A stretch of 64,000 nucleotides of DNA from Tetradesmus obliquus (taxonomy: Eukaryota > Chlorophyta > Chlorophyceae > Sphaeropleales > Scenedesmaceae), in contig CP126197.1 of the NCBI GenBank assembly GCA_030272155.1, positions 2,108,001 to 2,172,000 on the forward strand, written 5' to 3'. This document shows, in pieces, positions 1 to 10,700 of the stretch. The position numbers were made by a program, and so were the translations under genes. The notes beneath the pieces are model-generated. The model saw nothing but the letters and a program-made list of their open reading frames with translations, ran no database searches and was not told the origin of the DNA. Positions within the stretch are counted from its first letter, which is position 1. Each line of letters starts with the position of its first letter.

Positions 1-1079
1 GAGCTGCAGGCGGTGGCCACTGGCTGTGGTGAGAGTGAAGTAGCGCACATGACCTATGGGCAGCAAACGACGGCAGGCAGGCGCAGAGCATGGTGGAATT
101 AGCAAAACAGGAAGCAGGCGAGCTTGGTAATTGTAGAAAAATGCCTTTTGTTCGGTAACGCCTGGCAACAGCACCCCCAGCCTTCAGCTCGTGTGTGTTT
201 GTTGAGCATGTAAGGCTGCTTGGCCAGCTCCAAATACAGCACACACACCCGCAACACTGCCAAAAACAGCAGCAGCAGCAACATGGCGCAGGGCATGGCT
301 GCACAACAATCATCACCCGGCCTGGCATACATCTGGGATTTCAGCCTCTGCACACACACATGTATACAGCATCTGGGGTGGTTGCAGGCAACTTCTTCCA
401 CTGGCAAGTTTTCAAGCTACACGTTTTACTGCCTGAAGTAACGTGTATGCCAGCTGTAACCTGTGTGTGATGTGACTAGCAAGCTGGGCACATCAAAAGC
501 ATGCGAGCCTGCTGCAGCAAATGCTCTTCTGAGCCTGATCGCCTACTTGACAGCGCGCACCTGTGTGCTGGTAGTGGGGCCTGTCGAATGAAACAGAACG
601 GACGGTGTGCATGTTATGCCGTCGCAATGCGCACCTGTGTGCTGATAGTGGGGCATGGCGAAGACCTTGCTGAGGCCCAGAGAGCCGTCATCACGCACCA
701 CCTGCGGCAGCAGGCGATACAGCATTTGAATTCTGTTATTTACCGCGTCGAGCTGCATTTGCTAGGCACTTTGATGCATCGAAAGCATAGCAAGTTGCAT
801 GCACTCTGCAGGCAACATGTATGTTGTTGGGATGTGTCGCAAGGGATGCTCACTCAGCAACCGAATGTCCTCATCAACCGCGTCTGTTGCCACCAACGCT
901 CCTGAAACCACGCTGCTGACGCCTATTCCCCGAACCGCAGTTGTCGCAGCAGCATGCAAGTGTGCAACAAGCCCTCACCTGTATGGTGTCACCCACGCGC
1001 ACAGCAGCCACCTCAACCTGCTCTAGGGCAGCTCCGCTGCTGGGCTGCCTCCACACACGCGCATGGCCAGGGAAGCTGT

Positions 1080-1151
<72 letters not shown>

Positions 1152-1216
1152 GCAGCGGCAGCGGCAAAACAAGATGCGCAGATCTGAGCATGGTTTGCTG
1201 CCGCAATGTCGTGACA
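1..1216. other. Triplet-rich region with coding-like minus-strand segments
   Basis: No complete gene could be closed here. Three minus-strand stretches look coding and end in good donors. The first, ending at 979, reads QVEVAAVRVGDTIQ. The second, about 842-910, reads VVSGALVATDAVDEDIRLL. The third, 752-635, reads LDAVNNRIQMLYRLLPQVV and continues to PHYQHT before a GTGCGC donor. A hydrophobic stretch (CAMLLLLLFLAVLRVCVLYL) lies near 230-300 and could be a membrane segment. The phases of these pieces do not join to one another in my hands, so either exons are missing or some pieces are chance. They may be the 3' part of the upstream Cys-rich gene or a separate gene running off the left edge. 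Confidence 0.3.
1081..1152. repeat. (CAG)n triplet array
   Basis: About 23 CAG units followed by imperfect CGG/CAG units. All frames are open, giving spurious poly-Gln, poly-Ser, poly-Ala, poly-Leu and poly-Cys reading frames. It lies outside the exons I can support. Confidence 0.9.
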
Positions 1217-1609
1217 TTATTGCTGGCGTTCAGTCGGGCCAGGCAGGCGAGTGCTGCAGACTGGCACGCAACTTATGCATGTGCTGTAATGCTGCAGTTC
1301 ACACCTACAGGACCGCGCCTCAGATCTGGGCGCTGTCTGGCGTATTTCTTTCATCGTCATTACACAGGCAGGCCTGTACCCAGCAGCTCACCAGTTGCCT
1401 GTGATTGATGCGTTATTGCACTGCGTGCTGCCAGGCCTGACTGGCAGCGACTCGAAAGTTGTGCACGCCGTGCACTGTGCAGTGCCGTTGCCGGATGATG
1501 TGAAGTTCTCAGGGCATGGCGCACATGTGAGGTTGCCGGTTGGGCGCCCAAGGAAGTCTGTTTCATTTGCAACGCCCCAGCCAGGGATGTCCGCACACCT
1601 GCAGAGGGG

Positions 1610-1681
<72 letters not shown>

Positions 1682-1778
1682 GCAGCAGCAGCAGCGGCGG
1701 CGGCAGCAGCAGCAGCAGCTTGGTTGTGCTTGTGGTGAAGCTGGCCGGTTTCAAGCAACAGGGCCCAGTGTGCAGCTT

Positions 1779-1809
<31 letters not shown>

Positions 1810-4154
1810 GTTCCAGCAGCAGTCCTGCTCATCCTGATGGGGGCTGTGCAAGTACCAGTGGGAATGTCAGCGGCATAACGAGCGCTACATGTTCTGCAAG
1901 CCTGTCGCGCCTTTGCAAACCACCTTCACGCTTCCATAGCTTTGCGCGCGACTAGCTGTAGTACAGCCACTGCTGCTGTTGCTGCTGCTGCTGCTGGCTG
2001 CTGCTGCTGCTGCTCTGTGGTGTCACTTACGTAGCGTTACAAGCCAGGCCCCTCCAGGACCATCCAGTGGTGCCTGTGGCATTGCAAGGAGCGCATTGGG
2101 AGGCACCAGCCTCAACTGTGATGCCGCCAGGCTTGATGTCCCTGACACCAAAGAAGAGACCGTACATGGGCCGGCATGGCGCACAGAACCAGTTGAGCTG
2201 CTCCCCAGCCGGCAGAGGTGGGTTGCCACCTGTGAAGGGGTTGGAGCTGGTTCCAGCAGGGCTGCAGCACAGGGGCATCAAGAAACGTGTTGCAACAGCA
2301 CGCAGCACGAGTCAACACGTGTGTGAAATCAATACGCTTCTGCCAGCAGGGCTGCCGCACAGGATACCAAATCAGATGTTGCAACAGCACACACCACATG
2401 TCAACACGTGTGTGTATAACTTTGAGCTGGTTCTAGCAGGGCTGCAGGGCAGGATAGCAAAAGCCGTGCAACAGCACACAGCACAAGTCACCACGTGTGT
2501 GAATCACTTGGAGCTGGTGCCAGCAGGGCTGCCGTGCACAGATACAAAAACAAGGTGTTGCAACAGCACACACCACCCGTCAACACGACTCGTGCACTCA
2601 GTGTTTATTGTTTTCAGCTGGTGCAAGCTGGGCTGCAGGGCAGGATAGAACAACAGATGCCACAACAGCACACGACACATTTCAGCAAGTCTATGAAGGG
2701 GTTGGAGCTGGTCCCATCAGGGCTGCAGCACAGGATAGCAAGCCATTCGCTGCAGCGGCAGACAGCACACAACACATGCCACACTGTGTCAAGTGGTTGG
2801 AGCTGGTGCCAGCAGCGCTGCAGCACAAAGCAGAACACGACCAAACAATGTTTGTGCACCTGCATGCAAGCCGTTTGAGTCCGCCTGCCAGGATCTGCTG
2901 CAGTTGTTTTCACCCACCACTTCTCGCATGTTGTCATGTTGTTGCTTGCGTAGGTGCCCGGCCCACACAGGACGCATGCCCCATCCTTGTCGAGCCCAAA
3001 GCCAGGTACGTTGGCACAGGCTGTGCAGTTGGCACCGTTGGCGGATGCTTGACCAAATGGGCTGCGGAATGGCAAAGCAAGGGCAGCAGCAGACAGCAGC
3101 TTTGGCCTTGATCATGACACATTGTCAATAAGTCAGATAATGTTATAATGTTATTGACACAGTGATCATCAGCGTGACCTGCTGACGGCCTGCTCACCAT
3201 GTGAGGTTGCATGAGAGACTGCCATTCACAGGAGCCATCTTGCCAATCGTGCTGTCCAGCACCTGCACCGTATACAGCTCTGTGTAATCGAACATAACTC
3301 TGTCTGCCGTGATGCAGCGGTTGCAGGTGTCCTGCCCGGGCAACGGCTGGTATGTGCCAGGGATGCATATGTCGCAGGCGGTGCTGTTGCCAATGCTGCT
3401 GCTGCCAGGGGGGCAAATTTTGCAGGTGCCTGCTGCTGTCTGGGCATGACCCCAGGGGCAGAGTGTCTCGAAGCACTCAAACCTGGCAGCACCGCACAAA
3501 ACAGTTGATGAATGTCAGTTACAGCAGTACCACTTGAAGACACATTTAGACCACCTGAAGACTAATATATACGGGCGGGGCAGCACTAGGGGGCGAAGGC
3601 ACTGCCAGACACACCACGCTGCAGCACCCGCTCATTCCTTTCCCTCGTTTGAGGTGCAAGGTAGTCGCATGCAACATGGTCTGCTGGATGGCTTCCAAAT
3701 GCTGTACTACAGTGCACCACACCCTGCATGCCTGGAAAAGCAGGTGCCACACACCTAAAGGTGTAACTACAAGCACACGCAACATCATCGTAGCACAGTG
3801 TGTTGGGCTCGCAGGTTTCTTTGTTTGCCTTGGAGGTCGGTGCTTTTGCACGTACAGTGCTTTTGCACGTACAGCAACAGCTGTCACAGTTATGCAACCC
3901 AGCAGTCCCAAGCTAGCTACTGCCCCAAAGCCGTATCCGCAAGGCTGTGCTTGGCACAGCAGCGACTGCTCCAGGGCACAACACCGCAGCCGGGTGCTGA
4001 CAGCCGGCTGAAACAAGACCACAGCACCCACCCGTTGCTTCCATAGAAACAAGGCTTGCACCCATCCTCAGTAGGAGCTGTTGCGTTGGGGCTGAACGCG
4101 CCGCCAGGCGAGCAGGGCGGGGTGGGGCAGGTGAAGCCGTCCCCAGGGTGGCCT

Positions 4155-4188
<34 letters not shown>

Positions 4189-4382
4189 GGGCACACTGGC
4201 TTGACAGGCATCAGCTTGGCAGCAGCAGGATAGACACACGGGCATGGTGACTGCCAGATCAGCAACATCCGCCAGCCTTTGAACAGACACCGCCTGTTGC
4301 TACTGATGCTGACTGCAGCAGCACGCATCCACGGTGCCTTTGACATGCTGACAAGGAAGGGCTAATGCGGTCACTGCTAAGC

Positions 4383-4418
<36 letters not shown>

Positions 4419-5719
4419 ATGCAACCGCCATGATTGCCACAAGCAGCAGCAGCAGCGCACCTTCAGTGCAGTTGGCACATGTGCCGTTCACCAGGCCCTG
4501 CAGCGGCGCGCAAGGCGCAGGGTTGGGACTGGGGCTGGGTGAGGGCTTAGGGCTGGGCTTAGGGCTGGGTTTAGGGCTCGGGCTCTGGGAATTGATGCTT
4601 GTGCAGGTCTTCGCCTTGCCTCCTGGCACATTGACCATGCGGAAGCCCTTGTTGCAGGCCATGCCGCAGACCCCACCGCGGCACCTGAGAGCAAGGCAAG
4701 ACACAATCTGGTTAACACAGCTGCGACCGAGTGGGCGGGTCGCTCAGCTGTTGCTCAGCAGCAGCGCAGGAGCTGTGCCGGCATTTTTAATGCTAAGCTA
4801 ATTAGCTGCCACAGCACCACTGGGGCTAGGTTGCCGGACGAAGCTATGTGCACGTACTGCAGCAGGGATAACGTGTATTTCCGTGCCAGCTGTCGGTTTA
4901 TCACCAGACCTGGCTGCGCTGATGGGCCACATTCCAGTAGCCCATCGCTGGTGACGTCGTAGTCGCGTAATCTGCGCACACCTACTACAAATCAGGAGCT
5001 GCTATCGCTTGCAGCACATGCTGCAGGATGCTGTTTTGTGTCAAAGCAACACACTGGGTGGCACTCACGTGGGGCGGCCATTGGCGAGGGGAGCAGGGCA
5101 GGGGCTGCAGCGCTTGCCGCAGCTTCGAACGCTGCTGCTGCTGACGCATCTGGTTGGCGCTGAGCACCAGTGACGGCCAATGGCGCAGACGCCAGGGCTT
5201 GGAGCGGCTGCACCAGGACAATGGCAGCAGGTGCAGCAGGTGTGTGTTTGGCAGCAAGTGGAAGGAAGCACTAATTGGAGTGTTGCTGTGCATTCATGTC
5301 TGTTTTTACAACCTGCAGGCTGCAGTTGAAACATGGGCAGCACAGCAGCTCCAGTGATTCTGCAAATGTGTGTTGCAACGCTCGCATTGCGCAGCACAAT
5401 GTGCGGCTGCCACAACGGCGCATGCCTGTGAGCACCTGCCTAAAGCAAAGCAGCAGATCAAGCAGCAGCACTTGATGTGGTTACATATGATGCAGCTTGG
5501 ACTGTCGTCACCCACCTGCTGATGACACAGCATCATCTGAGGAGTACTCCAGGTGGCGTGCATACAGCTCAGGGTGCTGCTTTTGCAGGGCTTGCAGTGC
5601 TGCAGCACGTGATTCGTAAGGCAGGCTGTCAAGGCGGCCCTCAAGGTCTTGAATGCTTGAGAATTGCGCCGAACAGCTGTTGGCAAAAAGCAGCAGCGCT
5701 GCTGCCAGCAGCAGTGCCC
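1217..5719 (-). CDS. Secreted/cell-surface Cys-rich protein with ephrin-receptor-like (GCC2/GCC3) repeats
   Basis: This is a multi-exon gene. Exons with matching frame are 5719-5516, 5207-5069, 4971-about 4910, 4684-4461, 4152-4032, 3482-3198, 3061-2918, 2261-2031, 1598-1392 and probably 1304-1217 (stop TAA at 1219-1217). The first exon seen carries a hydrophobic signal-like core (ALLLAAALLLFANSCSA); the initiator Met must lie in an upstream exon I could not fix. The rest is cysteine-spaced modules with the C-P-G...C..C..G-T-Y pattern, for example CDICIPGTYQPLPG and CVLCGPGTYAS, with many N-x-S/T sites. This is typical of the ephrin-receptor-like Cys-rich domain of large extracellular proteins. 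Exon 4684-4461 also encodes a SPKPSPKPSPSP linker like the hydroxyproline-rich spacers of algal wall proteins. The junction from 4971-4910 to 4684 does not close in phase and is unresolved. The last exon is tentative. No kinase or other enzymatic domain is visible. Confidence 0.7.
1612..1720. repeat. (CAG)n triplet array in intron of Cys-rich gene
   Basis: About 22 uninterrupted CAG units followed by CAG/CGG mixtures. It lies directly upstream, on the minus strand, of the acceptor of the exon at 1598-1392, so on the transcript it is a long CTG-rich tract next to the acceptor. Shorter CAG or CTG arrays occur at 1782-1806, 1972-2014, 4156-4187, 4384-4417, 27416-27443, 32464-32496, 56353-56390 and 59596-59637, all intronic or intergenic. 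Confidence 0.9.
2243..2835 (-). repeat. Seven-copy array of a splice-acceptor/exon-edge unit, about 90 bp
   Basis: Near-repeats of a unit containing an acceptor plus the first about 25 bases of exon 2261-2031 start at about 2243, 2336, 2424, 2509, 2617, 2702 and 2799. The left-most copy is the real exon border. Spacing is 85-108 bp. Between them lies a conserved spacer with CAACAGCACAC and CAACACGTGTGTG motifs. Confidence 0.85.
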
Positions 5720-6476
5720 CTGCAGCACCAGCAGCTCAACTCAGCACTAGTTGCAGTGATGCTGCTGCCATTGCCTAGCAACTAGTGTTTCCTGTTTATT
5801 TGTCCGTAGCGTTGGCAGCTCGTGCCCCATCCACGCCGAATCCGTGGTGACTAGCGCCCGTGTGGTTCACAATCAGCACGTGCTGGATGAGCTCTGCCAC
5901 GAGTCACCTGAAATGCTTTTGGATGACATAATAAGCTGCACAAATTGCTCCAGAAAGATGCAGCCTCAAAGGGTAGCAGTGCCTCTGCCTGAATGGCGTC
6001 GGACAGACGCTGCCGTGACCACCCTAACTCTGATGAAGTACCCAAACAGCGGCACGTACAGAGTATGTGACTGCTCCTGCAATTTGCACCGTACGAATGC
6101 AGGCAGCCAGCAAGGGATGCATAACATGCCCGGGGGGACAACTGTTGTCCCTGGCATGCCGGGAGACAAAATCTCAGCTCACTGAGCTCACTGATCGAGC
6201 GGACCAAAACTCGCGGTTTTAACAGCTTTCGACAACTTTTGTACGTACTGCTATGTGGCATGATTCATATAAACTCGATGGCCCTGCTGGTTGTTCCTGC
6301 TGTGCTTTGGAGTTCTTTCTTTTTTCTTTCTTTGCGCTGTTCACTCTGCCCAAATACGGCCACTATCTTATCAAAGCGCCAAGGTAGCCACACGACCGTG
6401 ATGACACACAGGTGGTGTTGCAGCGGCAGGTGCACAAATGTGTAGCAGACTGTTGACAGCTCAAGTGCGCCACCTG
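5720..6476. other. Intergenic interval with inverted repeat
   Basis: This lies between the 3' end of the small gene at 6477 and the first supported exon of the Cys-rich gene. It probably holds that gene's 5' exon and promoter. It contains the hairpin at 6125-6158 and an AT-richer patch at about 6180-6360. No convincing coding exon was seen. Confidence 0.5.
6125..6158. repeat. Inverted repeat (hairpin)
   Basis: The arms CATGCC...GGGACAAC and GTTGTCCC.GGCATG pair around a single T at 6143. The inner 8 bp are perfect, and the outer 6 bp are perfect after a short internal bulge. It lies upstream of the Cys-rich gene, so a regulatory or structured 5' leader role is possible but unproven. Confidence 0.7.
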
Positions 6477-7414
6477 TCAACGCATGTCGGTGAGAATGCC
6501 AAGCACTTGGCCTGTAGAGGGCCATGGGCCAACAGCGCATGCGCAGCAACACAGCTCTGTGTCAAGCTCTGCCAGGCCGGGCCTGGGGCTCAGCCAGGTC
6601 AGTACCGAACTTGAATCAACAGCAGGCAGCACAGGTGGAAACAATGGCGCATTGCTGGCCTGAGACATGTGATGATGTTGCACAGGCAGGCCTGGTCAGA
6701 CCCTTGACCTAAACGTCTTGACTTGCAAATCAGCCCAGGGCTGCTATTCAGCTTGCCACACCAATAATTGTCTTGTAACCCTGCTGGCAGGCTACCAACC
6801 ACAGCCCCAGAGAATGCATGCACGGCATGGCCTCCATTTTTGACCACTGCGCAGATAGCATGCACATGCCCACCGGCAGACGTGTCTGCAGTTGTCATGC
6901 CCTGCATGCCGTTGCTGGAGACAGTCACGACAAACTTGTACAGCACAAGCTGCAGCTGGCTCGTGCAATCGCCGCACCTGCTTGGTGATTCTCACACCAT
7001 ACATACCCCCTGTCAGGCTGCCAGCGAAATGCGCTGAACATGCTCACGAGTGACGCCAATGACACGCCTACAAACACCTGCTGTCACAGCTTCACAGTGA
7101 AGGGCTCCTTGTGCCTGGCGGCCATGCTGAACTGGAGCACAATCAACACTGTTGCATGAAGACAGCAGCCTTGCAGCAGGTAAACTGCAGCGTAGGGTTT
7201 GGAGCCAGTAGTGCTGGCATCACACAAGCCCCTTGCTCAGGCTACACCATGCACCCACACAGTTTTGTGACTGTTACTAACCCACAGCGGCTACACCGAA
7301 TTGCAGTGTGCACAGGCCTGCCTTGCACGCTGCCCAATGCTGTATATGATCACGCCAGACCCGTCAAGTTAACCCAGTCACTGCGGACAGCACACTCACC
7401 CAGATCTTATCCAT
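6477..7414 (-). CDS. Small four-exon gene of unknown function, 120 aa
   Basis: Exons 7414-7400 (MDKIW), 7131-7088, 6977-6780 and 6582-6477 join with matching phases (0, 2, 2) into 363 nt ending in TGA. The donors are GTGAGT, GTGACA and GTTACA; the acceptors end CTCCAG, AAGCAG and CCCCAG. The predicted protein has a hydrophobic strand-like block (LQLVLYKFVVTVSSNGM) and a second block (HAVHAFSGAVVGSL). I do not recognise a family. Length and the spacing of the two blocks are loosely reminiscent of proteasome-assembly chaperone 3, but identity is too low to assign. The start lies 314 bp downstream of the kinesin stop on the same strand. The model is hand-built and could be missing an exon. Confidence 0.4.
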
Positions 7415-7727
7415 TTTGTACTCCATGCTACCGGGTGCACATCAGAGTGCAGCACTGCCCTGCTGTCCTGCAAACACTCCTGCTGTGGAGCAGCCTGCCT
7501 GGAGCACCCCCTAAGCATTTATGAAGTGCTGCATGCAGTCCATCTGTGGGACACCTGTGGAAACGTCCAAACCATCTAAGCATCAAGCGATGCAGACTGT
7601 CAAAAACACATTGTCAAACACACAATATGCCTGCCTTTGAAACATAGTGGAACACCCGGTTTGTTGTCTACCCTGCACCCAGCAGACTATGACTACTCAA
7701 GCTGCTGGTCGATCACGCCTGCCTGCC
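7415..7727. other. Gap between kinesin 3' end and next gene
   Basis: 313 bp that must hold the kinesin 3' UTR and the promoter of the small downstream gene. I found no TGTAA motif on the minus strand here and no other structure. Confidence 0.4.
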
Positions 7728-10700
7728 TCACTTCCAGCGAGACCCACCCCTGCTGGTGGCTGCTCCTGATGCAGCTGCGCCACCCCGCGCGGTGGTGGCA
7801 CCTGCTGCAGCAGCGGCTGCTGCTGTGCTGCTGCCGCTGCGCGAGAACACACCACTCTGCCTCATAGACATGGTGGATGAGCCCACCTCTGTCACGCGGC
7901 TCTTGATGACGCCGCTGGTGCGGACAGTCATCGGCATGGCAGCATCAGCCCTGGCGCTGCTCCTGCAAGTGACAACAGCAGGGCCATGCGCAACGCAAAA
8001 GCAGCAGCCGGGTAAGCTGCCAAAGTATAACTTCTGTGCGGACGAAATTGCTTGCGTGCTGCTTGTATGATTCATGGCAGCAAACGATCTGTGGTGGTGC
8101 AGCAAAACATGTTAGTGCACAGGTATTGTAATGGTGTGTGCGCTGCTGTACACGCAGTTCGCGCACACTCAAGTAACTGTTAGCACCCAAGGATGCGCAA
8201 TCAACGGCGCATCGCACACACCTGCTTGATGGGATGCCGCCGTGAGATGCTGACACGCGTGCGCTGCTGCTGCTGGCTGCTGATGTCAGCCTGCTGACCT
8301 GCTCCTTCAGGTTGGAGCACGAGCCCTCAGCTGCAAGCGACTGCCTAAAGCTCAGCCCGCCGCTGCTTGCTGCAGGTGCAGCCGCGCTGCTGCTGCTGGT
8401 GGGCCTGTAGCTGCCGTACTGGCGTGCAGACTGCAGCCGCTCCATGTGCTTCTGTGATGATTGCGACTCCCGGGGTGGCAGGTAGCCTGTTGTGCTGACC
8501 TTGCGGCCGCTGCGTGGAGTTGCGCGTGGTGTGGCGCGCGGCGTTGGCTCCACACTGCTGCTGTAGTCGTAGCCAAAATGGCTGCTTGACTCAGCCTGCA
8601 TGAAGCGCGACGACTGCAAAGCAGGGACAGTAGCAGGCAGGGCAAGCAGCCGGTCAGAGATTGAGGCTGTTTCATACACTTAGACAATGAGCATGATGTC
8701 AAGCAGCACCCAGCTGGCTGGCTCTGCATACGCAGTCCAGCATTGCAGGCAATGTTCCCAAGGTAAAGGCGCAAGCAGCGGAACTGCCCAAGCACGTGCG
8801 TGTGCAACCATATGGTGTAGCAAGCACGTTACGTCGCTGCTCACCGGCAGTGGTGTGCACTCGTCCTGGTCCCGCAGTGGGCTCTTGTCCACTCGGCTGA
8901 GCCCAGCACCCGCAGCAGCAGCTGGGCTGTCTGTGCCCTCCTCTTCTTGTGCAAACACAGCGGTGCTGCTGGGCTCGTCAGCCACCCCACCGCTGCTGAC
9001 TTCTCGGGCGGCCCCGCTGCTGCTGGCCTCCCTAGACCTTGCAGCTGCAGACTCGCCAGCATCAGCTGCTTCCTCTGCTGCTGCTGCTGCCGCCGCCTCT
9101 CGCTCCGCCTTGGCAAATGCCTCTGCCTCTGCTGCCTGCTGTGCCAGCATCTGCTGAATCGGCAGCTGCAGCCGCGTGCGCTGCTTGGCTGCTGCTGCTG
9201 CTGCAGGCGCATGCACTGTTGCTGGTGAGCCGCCTGCACCAGACCGCGCCTCCTCCAGCAGCCGGCGCAGCTGCTCATTCTCCTGGTCCCGCTGCAGCAG
9301 CTCCCGCGCATGCTGCTGGTCCCGCTGGTGCAGCGCTGCCTGCAGCTGTTGCAGCTGCTGCTCCTTGGACTCCATGGTCCGCTGGTGCTTGAGCACCTCC
9401 TCGTGCGCCTCAAACACCTTGCCGCTCACTACGTTCTTCTTGGCCTGCGGCAGCACAGGAGCAGGCGCGCAGGCACAATTGACACATGATATAAGGCGGC
9501 GTGCCTGTTTCGCAGCTGTTGCAGCCTTTTCACAGGCTCGTACAGCACACAGCAAAGCTGCATGCAGCACATGTGCACCCTGGCCCCAATTCTTGCAGTG
9601 AAGCAGGGCTGCCTTGCGTGCCTCGCACACTGCCGTCGATTAAAGTAGTAAGCACCTAACAACAGCCCATGTAACTCCTGTCACTACGCAACTTGGGACA
9701 ACTGCAGCTGCACTGCAAAGCACCACATTGCTGCTGGCCGCCCACCTGGCCCAGAGTGATCTCTGACACGCGCGCCGCAAACTTGAGCGTGCTGACGCTC
9801 TCTCCGTGCATGTTGGCCTCCGGCGACACGTGCATGAACATCATGACCTTGGCCTGGCCCTGCAGCGAGTCCTGCAGCAGCTGCGTGAGCTTGCTGTTGC
9901 GGTAGGGGATGTGGCGGTCCTTGGAGGCCAGTGCTGCCATCACGTCTCCCAGGGCGCTGAGGCTCTTGTTGATGTGCTGCGCCTCCACTAGGCGGTCACC
10001 TGCAGCACAGCACATGCGCCAGGATGGCAAGAAAGAAAGTAAGTAGCAGGCGCTTGGCATGAAGCATTGCTCCTGGTTGTGCAGTAGTTGAAACGGCCAG
10101 CCGACCACTATAACAGACACAAGCAGCTTGCTTCCACACATTCACAGAGCGCACACCTTTCACGTCAAACAGGCAGCGGCATGCGCAGAGCCAGCCCCAG
10201 TTGTAAGCAGCGGCTCACCTGATGCCTCCGACTTGCTGACGCGCTCGCTGCCTGCCAGGTCGATGAGGTGCAGGCAGCCGTGGCTGCGTGCACGCGTGAG
10301 CTTGTGCACGCCGTCCACAATCACGGTCAGGATCTGGTGGCTGCGGCTGCTGCGGTCGTTCATCTTGGTCTCGCTGGTGGCGCGCTGGCTGGCTCCCTTG
10401 CTCATCAGCGCAGCAACATCATCAGCACCACACACGTCCACCTACAGCAGCAACGGCACCATACAGGAACATAATGAGACTGTGCACGCCAAGCATGAGG
10501 GTCTTTGCGTGCAGTGGCATGGGGCAAGCCGCTGCACAGGACAGTACATGAGATACATGCGCACACCACAGTATTGCTCGTTTGTGTAGCTTCGGCCAAG
10601 CAGCCAGCATGGGACATGTGTGCTCACCTGCGTAGCGCCAGGCACGTTGCAGCCGCTGGCCTGTGTTGCCAAGATGTCCAGGCGTGCGTTGGCATGTGAT

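Noticed and set aside
1023..1408. Poly-Gln, poly-Ser, poly-Ala, poly-Leu and poly-Cys open frames across CAG arrays
   Set aside because: A triplet repeat is open in all six frames; none joins to supported exons with matching phase.
4540..4590. Telomere-like TTAGGG/TTTAGGG runs
   Set aside because: They are the reverse complement of the codons for the SPKPSP linker, interrupted by GCTGGG, and are not a telomeric array.
8680..9630. 316-aa continuous minus-strand open frame as a separate gene
   Set aside because: Its central part is kinesin exon 9444-8845 in frame; the ends run into introns.
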